The translations under genes were made by a program, and so were the position numbers. The notes under the pieces were generated by a model. That model was not told the DNA's origin and ran no database searches. It was given only the letters and a program-made list of their open reading frames with translations. Shown here in pieces: positions 35,629 through 42,189 of a DNA stretch of 64,000 nucleotides (its first letter is position 1; each line of letters begins with the position of its first letter). This DNA comes from UBA8106 sp964569695 (GTDB lineage: Bacteria > Acidobacteriota > Vicinamibacteria > Vicinamibacterales > UBA823): NCBI GenBank assembly GCA_964569695.1, contig CAZMUA010000001.1, positions 99,923 to 163,922 of the forward strand, in the 5' to 3' direction.

Positions 35629-36536
35629 CTCTTTTCACTATGGACGCCTCCTGCTGAATTAATATGCGTGCGTGCCGCGGCGAGAAAGGCTGAAGCCGCC
35701 CGTGAGAGTTCCCCGCCTCGACGATAAACTAATCGCACCTGCTTTGGTAACCGTAGCTTAGGCACGCGGACCGCAACGAGTTGTTTGCGTCCAATTTCAG
35801 CCAGTGCACAACGTCTCGGCAACAACGCGACTCCTAGATTCATTTCCACCGCTCGCTTAATACCGTCGAGGCTTGGAAACGACATTTGAATATTAATGGG
35901 TGCGTGGCGTTGTTCCGAGAGACGCAATACACGCTCTCGCGCAGGCGATGGATCGTTGTGGGCGATGACCATTTGTCGTCCGAATTCCTCCATCGATACT
36001 TCTTCACGGCGGGCTAGTGGATGATTCGGATGGGTAAGCAGAACGAGGTCATCAACCCCGATCGCCACGGATGCCAGACCACGCTCAACAGGTTGAAACG
36101 TCAATACACCAAAATCTAGACTGCGATTCAGAACTTCAGAAGCAATCTGACGGGCTGGGATACGACGAACCTCGATGTGGGCATCAGGGTGACCTTCACG
36201 AAAAAGTGACACGATCGGTAGTAACACATGAACTGCCGCTTCGTTTGCACCGATTGCCACACGGCCTCGTCTCAATTGTTGCAGATCGTGCATTGCTGTT
36301 TCCGCCTCGTCTTTAAGACGGGTGAGCCGTTGGGCGTAGTCGAGAAGAATCTGTCCTGCCTCCGTTAGAATGCCCCCTTTTGATGACCGGTCGAAGAGTC
36401 GCTCATTCAGTTCATCCTCCAAGCGCCGAACAGCTTGGCTGACCGCTGGCTGAGTACGGTGGAGTCTCGCAGCTGCTCTTGAGAAACTCCTTTCTGAAGC
36501 GACGGTAAGGAATACTTCGAGTTCAGCAAGATCCAT
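35625..36536 (-). CDS. LysR-type transcriptional regulator, likely of leuA
   Basis: This 303-residue LysR-type regulator has an N-terminal winged helix MDLAELEVFLTVASERSFSR followed by AAARLHRTQPAVSQAVRRLE (residues 1-62). An effector-binding domain of periplasmic-binding-protein type follows. ATG 36536 is the usual LysR start; an in-frame start 21 bases upstream is less likely. It is divergent from leuA across a 118-base interval that holds three ATTATAA(T/G) boxes and a leuA promoter. This is the classical arrangement for a regulator controlling its neighbour and itself. The effector might be 2-isopropylmalate or a leucine-pathway intermediate, by analogy with other LysR controllers of leu genes (inference). 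Confidence 0.9.
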   Translation of the reverse strand: MDLAELEVFLTVASERSFSRAAARLHRTQPAVSQAVRRLEDELNERLFDRSSKGGILTEAGQILLDYAQRLTRLKDEAETAMHDLQQLRRGRVAIGANEAAVHVLLPIVSLFREGHPDAHIEVRRIPARQIASEVLNRSLDFGVLTFQPVERGLASVAIGVDDLVLLTHPNHPLARREEVSMEEFGRQMVIAHNDPSPARERVLRLSEQRHAPINIQMSFPSLDGIKRAVEMNLGVALLPRRCALAEIGRKQLVAVRVPKLRLPKQVRLVYRRGGELSRAASAFLAAARTHINSAGGVHSEKS

Positions 36537-36556
36537 CAATTTACTCCCTAGAAGCA

Positions 36557-36594
36557 ATTATAAGTAATAATTATTATAATGTAATGATTATAAT
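36557..36594. promoter_or_regulatory. Three ATTATAA(T/G) boxes in the lysR/leuA interval
   Basis: ATTATAAG at 36557-36564, ATTATAAT at 36573-36580 and ATTATAAT at 36587-36594 are spaced 16 and 14 bases start to start. ATTATAAT is its own reverse complement. The array sits directly upstream of the -35 box of leuA and upstream of the lysR start, where a LysR-type regulator would bind. Base counting is direct; the operator role is inferred. Confidence 0.5.
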
Positions 36595-36595
36595 C

Positions 36596-36625
36596 TTGAC
36601 TGTCGTTCGGTCAGAAACGTACAAA
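36596..36625 (+). promoter_or_regulatory. Sigma-70-type promoter of leuA
   Basis: TTGACT (36596-36601) and TACAAA (36620-36625) are separated by 18 bases and lie 30 bases before the leuA ATG. A strong ribosome-binding site GGAGGAGG is at 36643-36650. The -35 box abuts the last ATTATAAT box, so a bound regulator would touch RNA polymerase. Confidence 0.5.
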
Positions 36626-36654
36626 GTGATAAGTGATGATGTGGAGGAGGATTC

Positions 36655-37833
36655 ATGACTGCTGACCGACTAACTATTTTCGACACTACGCTGCGTGACG
36701 GTGAACAAGCTCCAGGTTTTTCACTACGAATCGATGAAAAGTTGCAGATGGCTCGGCAGCTTGATGCGCTCGGCGTGGATGTTATAGAGGCAGGTTTTCC
36801 GATTGCTTCCGAGGATGATGCGGAGTCGGTGCGTCGAGTTGCTGCGGAGGTTAGACGTCCCGTGATTGCTGGACTCGCGCGTTGTCGTCGGGCTGACATT
36901 GAATGTGCCGGTGATGCTATTGCTGGTGCGGACCGAGGTCGCATTCACACGTTTCTGGCCACCTCCGAATTACATCTCAAACACAAACTACACATGTCAC
37001 AGGACCAATGTCTCGAAGCAGCTGTCGATGGTGTCAAGCTCGCACGTCAGTACACGGACAACGTTCAGTTTTCTGCTGAAGATGCGACGCGTACTGAACT
37101 TGATTTCCTCTGCCGAGTCGTTGAGAGTGTGATCGACGTAGGGGCTACAACGATCAACCTGCCGGATACGGTGGGCTATTCTACTCCAGATGAAATCAGC
37201 GAATTTTTTATTCAAATTCGCGAGCGAGTACCAAACGCTGACGGCATTGTTTTCAGTACCCATTGTCACGATGATCTTGGCCTAGCGGTTGCGAACACAT
37301 TGGCTGCTTTACGGGCAGGTGTGCGTCAAGTCGAGTGTACGATAAACGGAATTGGTGAGCGAGCGGGCAACGCTTCACTAGAAGAAATTGTGATGGCAAC
37401 CCGGGTTCGCAACGACTTGTTGCCGTATGCAACTGGCATTCAGACTGAAGCTATTTATGGGGCAAGTCAGTTGCTTACCACACTTACGAATGAGCCAGTA
37501 CAGGCGAATAAAGCAATTGTAGGTCGGAACGCGTTCGCACACGAAGCTGGCATCCATCAGGACGGCATGCTTAAGGACCGTCGTACTTATGAGATTATGC
37601 GACCGGAAGATGTGGGTGTTCCGAAGACGACTCTTGTCCTCGGTAAACATTCAGGCCGACATGCCGTACAGAGTCGCTGTGAGGAACTTGGCCAACAGCT
37701 GAGTCGATATGAGCTGGACCGAATTTATCAAGCGATGATCCGGTTGGCTGACGAACAGAAGACCGTAGGAGATGACGACCTGCAGAAAGTCATCAATCAA
37801 GTTAAGGCGGAGCAGGTAGAAGTGGACGCCTAG
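36655..37833 (+). CDS. leuA: 2-isopropylmalate synthase lacking the C-terminal regulatory domain
   Basis: This 392-residue catalytic TIM barrel condenses acetyl-CoA with 2-ketoisovalerate. Diagnostic segments are IFDTTLRDGEQAPGFSL (metal-binding D and catalytic R), STHCHDDLGLAVANTLAAL (metal His pair), ECTINGIGERAGNASLEEI and FAHEAGIHQDGMLKDRRTYE. The protein stops after the linker subdomain (LGKHSGRHAV...VINQVKAEQVEVDA). The ~130-residue LeuA dimerisation/allosteric domain of typical enzymes (about 510-520 residues) is missing and is not found in another frame downstream. Leucine feedback inhibition should therefore be absent. The barrel motifs are also shared with homocitrate and citramalate synthases, but the leuCD/leuB context favours LeuA. 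GGAGGAGG ribosome-binding site. Confidence 0.9.
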   Translation: MTADRLTIFDTTLRDGEQAPGFSLRIDEKLQMARQLDALGVDVIEAGFPIASEDDAESVRRVAAEVRRPVIAGLARCRRADIECAGDAIAGADRGRIHTFLATSELHLKHKLHMSQDQCLEAAVDGVKLARQYTDNVQFSAEDATRTELDFLCRVVESVIDVGATTINLPDTVGYSTPDEISEFFIQIRERVPNADGIVFSTHCHDDLGLAVANTLAALRAGVRQVECTINGIGERAGNASLEEIVMATRVRNDLLPYATGIQTEAIYGASQLLTTLTNEPVQANKAIVGRNAFAHEAGIHQDGMLKDRRTYEIMRPEDVGVPKTTLVLGKHSGRHAVQSRCEELGQQLSRYELDRIYQAMIRLADEQKTVGDDDLQKVINQVKAEQVEVDA

Positions 37834-37951
37834 GCCACTGCTAATCTAGTGCTAAAATCTGAGGGCACCTGACGCCTGACGGAAACCGCCGTTCCTTAAT
37901 ACTGTCATTCCAGTTGAATATGGCATCCAAGAATGATGTGATGACAAACAG

Positions 37952-39025
37952 ATGAAAGCGACCATAGCAATTTTGCCCGGTGACGGCATTGGACCGGAAG
38001 TAACCAAGGCGGCGATGGGTGTGGTACAAGCTGTCGCTAGTCGTTTCGGTCATACGTTTGACCTTCCAATATATAAGATTGGTGGCGCTGCACTTGATGC
38101 AGGTGATTCACCGTTGCCGAAGGCAACCCTTGATGGATGTCTGGGTGCCAATGCGATCTTTCTTGGTGCTGTTGGCAATCCAAAATTCGACGGGGAACCA
38201 CCTAATCGCCGACCCGAAGCAGCAATCCTAGAACTTCGTCAGGCGTTGGGGACATTTGCAAACCTGAGGCCAGCTCGTGTGTGGCCAGGTCTTGAGGGTT
38301 GTAGCGCGTTGAAACCAGAAATCATAAACGGTGTGGACCTACTTGTTGTGCGGGAATTAACCGGCGGATTGTATTATGGCCAGCCTCGGGGACTTGCTCC
38401 CGATGGTCGTTCAGCATTCAACACGATGCGTTATTCGGTCGAAGAAATCGAGCGGATTGCGGTAGTTGCGTTTGAGAGCGCGCGAGTTCGTCAACGGCGA
38501 GTGACTTCGGTTGACAAGGCCAACGTTCTCGAAACATCACGCTTGTGGCGGAAAGTAGTCACAGAAGTTGGGGCACGATACTCAGATGTCGAGCTCAACT
38601 CTGAATACGTGGATGCCTGTGCTTTACTGATAGCATCGGAACCAAGTCGCTACGATGTCCTCCTGACCGAGAATCTCTTTGGAGACATTCTGTCTGATGA
38701 ATCGGGCGCTATTGTTGGATCGCTAGGCTTACTACCTTCAGCTAGCTTGGGTGGAACCGTAGGTTTATTTGAACCAGTTCACGGGTCGGCCCCCGATCTC
38801 GCTGGTCTCAATAAAGCCAATCCAATTGGTGCCATAGGTTCGGTGGCGATGCTCCTTCGTCATGGATTGAAGTTGGAAACTGAAGCAGTAGCTGTAGAGC
38901 AGGCGATTGCCATGGTGTTATCAGCTGGTAGTCGGACAGATGACTTAGCTTCAACGCCTGGAACTTCGACAGTTGGATGCACTGAAATGGCTTCAGCCAT
39001 TACCCTCAACTTGTCGACTAATTAA
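37952..39025 (+). CDS. leuB: 3-isopropylmalate dehydrogenase
   Basis: This 357-residue NAD-dependent beta-decarboxylating dehydrogenase makes 2-ketoisocaproate from 3-isopropylmalate. ATIAILPGDGIGPEVTKAAM opens the protein. FLGAVGNPKFD, the substrate-recognition helix RPEAAILELRQALGTFANLRP, VVRELTGGLYYGQPRG, SVDKANVLETSRLWR, LLTENLFGDILSDESGAIVG and FEPVHGSAPDLAGLNKANPIG are all present, as in typical LeuB. Length matches the family. It lies 118 bases after leuA, probably co-transcribed, and completes the leucine branch begun by leuCD. Confidence 0.96.
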   Translation: MKATIAILPGDGIGPEVTKAAMGVVQAVASRFGHTFDLPIYKIGGAALDAGDSPLPKATLDGCLGANAIFLGAVGNPKFDGEPPNRRPEAAILELRQALGTFANLRPARVWPGLEGCSALKPEIINGVDLLVVRELTGGLYYGQPRGLAPDGRSAFNTMRYSVEEIERIAVVAFESARVRQRRVTSVDKANVLETSRLWRKVVTEVGARYSDVELNSEYVDACALLIASEPSRYDVLLTENLFGDILSDESGAIVGSLGLLPSASLGGTVGLFEPVHGSAPDLAGLNKANPIGAIGSVAMLLRHGLKLETEAVAVEQAIAMVLSAGSRTDDLASTPGTSTVGCTEMASAITLNLSTN

Positions 39026-39039
39026 AGATACGAGAAACG

Positions 39040-39067
39040 TTAACTCGTGACCGAGATGCTGTATTCT
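39040..39067 (+). promoter_or_regulatory. Possible promoter of tRNA-Ser
   Basis: TTAACT (39040-39045) and TATTCT (39062-39067) are 16 bases apart, and the tRNA begins 45 bases after the -10. The match to sigma-70 consensus is moderate. The tRNA could also be read from leuB. Confidence 0.35.
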
Positions 39068-39112
39068 AGCTGTTCGGCCGGATGATATCTGGGCAGCTAG
39101 TGGAAATATTCG

Positions 39113-39206
<94 letters not shown>

Positions 39207-39244
39207 TTTCTTGGTTAAAGCACGTGTTTAGTAACTATAAAAAT

Positions 39245-39284
39245 ATCAATCAAAGGAAATATTTCACTTTGATTGATCAAAGTG
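39245..39284 (+). promoter_or_regulatory. Overlapping inverted repeats in the gltX leader
   Basis: Two mutually exclusive perfect pairings share the middle arm. ATCAATCAAAG (39245-39255) pairs with CTTTGATTGAT (39267-39277), an 11-base stem with an 11-base loop. CACTTTGAT (39265-39273) pairs with ATCAAAGTG (39276-39284), a 9-base arm with a 2-base centre. The second is a 20-base near-perfect palindrome like a dimeric repressor site. No T-run directly follows, so it is not a plain terminator. It lies between tRNA-Ser and gltX, 64 bases before the gltX ATG. The remaining parts of the 39026-39347 gap hold only the tRNA and AT-rich spacer. Confidence 0.5.
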
Positions 39285-39347
39285 ACAAATTCGTTCTAAC
39301 TGGCTTCAATTTTTTCTGTGATATGTCAGCCTAGACACGGATAACTG

Positions 39348-40820
39348 ATGGCCAATCAACCACCTCGCGTGCGGTTCGCACCTTCTCCCACCGGTTTTTT
39401 ACATGTAGGTGGGGCTCGAACCGCATTATTTAATTGGTTGTACGCGCGACGTAATGGCGGTGTATTTATTCTTCGAATTGAGGATACCGATCACGATCGT
39501 TCGTCATCCGACATGGTGAAGGGCATTCTCGAAGGCTTACAATGGTTGGGTCTTGATTGGGACGAAGGCCCTAACATAGATGGTCCGCATGGTCCGTATT
39601 TCCAATCTCAACGGCTAACTAAGTACCGTCTTGCTGTTGAGAAATTAGTTTCAACTGGCCTAGCCTATTATTGTTATTGCTTACCGGATGAATTAAAGCG
39701 AAAGCGTGAGGCCGCTCAGGCTTCGGGTGGTGCTTGGCGATATGACCGAACCTGCCTTGACCTCCCGCCTGAAGCGATCGCTGCGCACGAAACCAAGAAA
39801 ACGCCTCGGGCGGTACGTTTTAAAGTACCGCGTGGCCGAACTAGTTTTAAAGATGTGGTTCGTGGGACGATCGACATTGATAATCAGACGCTTGAAGATT
39901 TTGTTCTGATGCGCTCTGACGGTTCTCCGACGTACCATTTGTCGGTGGTAGTTGACGATATCGATATGGTAATTACCGATGTTGTGCGTGGCGACGATCA
40001 TACCTCCAACACTCCCAAGCAGGTCTTGCTCTACAAAGCTCTTGATGCCGATTTACCTCGATTTGCTCATGTACCGCTGATTTTTGGATCAGATAAGAAA
40101 CGTCTCAGCAAACGCCATGGTGCCACGTCGGTCAGCGACTTTCAGGTCCGTGGGTATTTGCCAGATGCAATGGTGAATTTTTTATCGCTACTCGGTTGGT
40201 CGCCTGGTAACGATCAGGAAGTATTTACACGAGGCGCGCTCGTGCAGACTTTTAGTCTCGAAGGAATTAATAGTGGGAAGGCGATCTTTGATTATGACAA
40301 GTTAGCATGGCTGAATGGTCAACACATTGGCTTGATGTCTGCGGAGGCAATCATTAACCACATTGAGTCTTTCCTTAAAAAGGCTGGTGTGTGGCATGAC
40401 TCCTACGCCACAGCCGGCAATAAGCGTGCTTGGTTAGGTTGTGTAGTTGATTTATTAAAGGCGCGTGCGCGTTATTTGGAAGACTTTGTCGAGTACGGGC
40501 AGCCATTTTTTGTAGATACTGTGACCTACGATCCGGAGGCAGTGACAAAACGACTATCGGTTCCCGGGCTTGGAGAGTACGTGGCTGCTTTAAAGAATGC
40601 TTACACTCAGCTTGATCAATTCGATTCGGATTCCCTGGAAAGAACCCTTCGTGACGTTGCTGAGGCGCAGAACATCAAAGCTGGAATCTTGATGCATGCG
40701 ACCCGTGTTGCCGTATCGGGTCGCATGGTTGGTCCAGGGTTATTTGAAATGATTGAACTAATCGGTCGCGAACGTACTTGTGAACGCCTTGACGAACTTC
40801 AAAAGTTTTTAGCTGACTAG
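39348..40820 (+). CDS. gltX: Glutamyl-tRNA synthetase
   Basis: This 490-residue class I synthetase has the HIGH-type motif RFAPSPTGFLHVGGARTALF near residue 8, then FILRIEDTDHDRS, the YHLSVVVDDIDMVITDVVRG active-site region, and the KMSKS-type loop KKRLSKRHGATSV at about residue 245. The C-terminal helical anticodon-binding domain follows. Length is normal. It charges tRNA-Glu. Many bacteria outside Proteobacteria lack GlnRS and use a non-discriminating GluRS plus GatCAB; nothing in the window decides this. ATG 39348 follows an AT-rich leader with a palindromic element at 39245-39284. Confidence 0.96.
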   Translation: MANQPPRVRFAPSPTGFLHVGGARTALFNWLYARRNGGVFILRIEDTDHDRSSSDMVKGILEGLQWLGLDWDEGPNIDGPHGPYFQSQRLTKYRLAVEKLVSTGLAYYCYCLPDELKRKREAAQASGGAWRYDRTCLDLPPEAIAAHETKKTPRAVRFKVPRGRTSFKDVVRGTIDIDNQTLEDFVLMRSDGSPTYHLSVVVDDIDMVITDVVRGDDHTSNTPKQVLLYKALDADLPRFAHVPLIFGSDKKRLSKRHGATSVSDFQVRGYLPDAMVNFLSLLGWSPGNDQEVFTRGALVQTFSLEGINSGKAIFDYDKLAWLNGQHIGLMSAEAIINHIESFLKKAGVWHDSYATAGNKRAWLGCVVDLLKARARYLEDFVEYGQPFFVDTVTYDPEAVTKRLSVPGLGEYVAALKNAYTQLDQFDSDSLERTLRDVAEAQNIKAGILMHATRVAVSGRMVGPGLFEMIELIGRERTCERLDELQKFLAD

Positions 40821-40864
40821 ACGCTGGCGGCTGTAGAATCCACAACCTGCCGTTTGAGGAGCGA

Positions 40865-41896
40865 CTACTGCCTCGCTAGTTCTTCCCGAATTATTTGATC
40901 GAAAACTTCAAATGGCTGTGCGCCTGAAATTAGGCGGCCATTAACAAAAATTGCTGGCGTTGATGAGACACCGTAACTGTTACCCTCAGTCATATCCTGT
41001 TGGACCAATGCCGCCATCTCTCCACTGTCTAGGCACGCGTTAAAGGTTTCTGCGTCTAGATCTTGCTGGACGGCGTATTGCTTAAGGTCTTCGACGGCAA
41101 GCGCACTCTGGTGGGCAAACAGCGTGTCATGATATTCCCAAAATTTACCTTGTATCCTTGCGCATTGAGCGGCCTCGGCTGCCTTGAAAGCTTGCTGGTG
41201 TGTGGGTAGTGGATAATCCTTGAATACGATCCGCACTTGGTCGCCAAACGTCGCCGACACTTGTTCAAGAACTGGACCGACTCGGCCGCAGAATGGGCAT
41301 TGGAAATCTGAAAATTCGACGATTTCTATAGGGGCTCCCATCGAACCCTTAACCGGATCGCTGTCGGCAATAGAGACTTGCTGTCTCGGGGGATCAAGCA
41401 TCGTGCTGATAGATAAATTCAACCGCGCGGTTATGGCTTTGACGAGCGTTCCTCGTGCTTCTGCTTGTCGTCGTTGCAGTAGAAAGTTTCGAATTGGCTC
41501 ACGCATTTCGTCCAGCGAACGACCCTGCATCTGACTTTGCAGTTGCGTGTACGTTGAGGCGATTTGCTGATCGGTGATTGGTTGCATGAGGTCAGAAAAT
41601 TCTTGTTGCAATAGAGTGTCCACCGATAAGCCGCGGTCCTCTGCTTCGATCTCCAGCACTCGATCACCAATTTCTAATTCTAGAAACTGACTCAGCGAGT
41701 CATAGCGTTCTTGAGAATTACGCATGAACGACCCAACATCGAGCTCTCGCCATTTACGTTCAACGTCCTCAAGGGTAATGTCTTGATCGCCAACACGAGC
41801 GACCACCTCACTCTGCTGCCCCGACATCTGATGCCGTGCTAAGGGAATCGACAAGCCTATTAGCACCAAACAGGACCAAAACACTTTGTAATTCAC
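40865..41896 (-). CDS. Exported DsbA-like thioredoxin-fold protein with N-terminal helical domain
   Basis: This ~343-residue exported protein has a hydrophobic N-terminus (FWSCLVLIGLSIPLA). A helical domain of about 130 residues follows, resembling the N-region of SurA/PpiC-type chaperones (VVARVGDQDITLEDVERKWR). A thioredoxin_4/DsbA domain then starts at IEIVEFSDFQCPFCGRVGPV, with the redox CPFC pair near residue 199. SYGVSSTPAIFVNGRLISGA gives the cis-proline (T-P). It should oxidise, isomerise or reduce disulfides in the periplasm. GTG at 41896 has AGAAAGG 8 bases upstream; a second GTG at 41902 is too close to that site. The converging gltX ends 44 bases away. Confidence 0.85.
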   Translation of the reverse strand: MNYKVFWSCLVLIGLSIPLARHQMSGQQSEVVARVGDQDITLEDVERKWRELDVGSFMRNSQERYDSLSQFLELEIGDRVLEIEAEDRGLSVDTLLQQEFSDLMQPITDQQIASTYTQLQSQMQGRSLDEMREPIRNFLLQRRQAEARGTLVKAITARLNLSISTMLDPPRQQVSIADSDPVKGSMGAPIEIVEFSDFQCPFCGRVGPVLEQVSATFGDQVRIVFKDYPLPTHQQAFKAAEAAQCARIQGKFWEYHDTLFAHQSALAVEDLKQYAVQQDLDAETFNACLDSGEMAALVQQDMTEGNSYGVSSTPAIFVNGRLISGAQPFEVFDQIIREELARQ

Positions 41897-42044
41897 GGTC
41901 ACCTTTCTCGCGGACGTTTTTTAAATCGGCGGCTTACATCGGTCAAACTGTGCTCGGCGGACAGACTACGGCAACTATATCTAGACAGCATATCGAGCGT
42001 TTAGAGGATTCGCAAATTACCTTACTGAACTTAAAGGTACGTCC

Positions 42045-42073
42045 TTGCCCACCCCGATGCTGCTCTCTATAAT
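42045..42073 (+). promoter_or_regulatory. Promoter of tRNA-Gln
   Basis: TTGCCC (42045-42050) and a perfect TATAAT (42068-42073) are separated by 17 bases, the optimal sigma-70 spacing. The tRNA starts 33 bases after the -10. Besides this promoter and the tRNA, the interval 41897-42189 shows no other recognisable feature. Confidence 0.65.
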
Positions 42074-42105
42074 TGAAGGTTCTGGGCTTGACCCTTAGTC
42101 AATGC

Positions 42106-42179
42106 TGGGAGGTCGTTCAATGGTAGGACACGCGGCTCTGAACCGTGCAATCGGGGTTCGAATCCCTGCCTCCCAGCCA
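42106..42179 (+). tRNA. tRNA-Gln (anticodon CUG)
   Basis: Acceptor arms TGGGAGG (42106-42112) and CCTCCCA (42169-42175) pair fully, followed by discriminator G and encoded CCA (42177-42179). The anticodon loop CTCTGAA gives CTG. The T-arm is GGGGTTCGAATCCC. The first base pair is U-A, a known feature of bacterial tRNA-Gln. It is 74 bases long and ends 10 bases before the stop of the converging TonB receptor gene. Confidence 0.95.
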
Positions 42180-42189
42180 TTTACACCCT

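Noticed and set aside
36537..36654. T-box or leucine attenuator before leuA
   Set aside because: No specifier hairpin, leader peptide with Leu codons or terminator was found in the 118 bases; the interval holds box repeats and a promoter.
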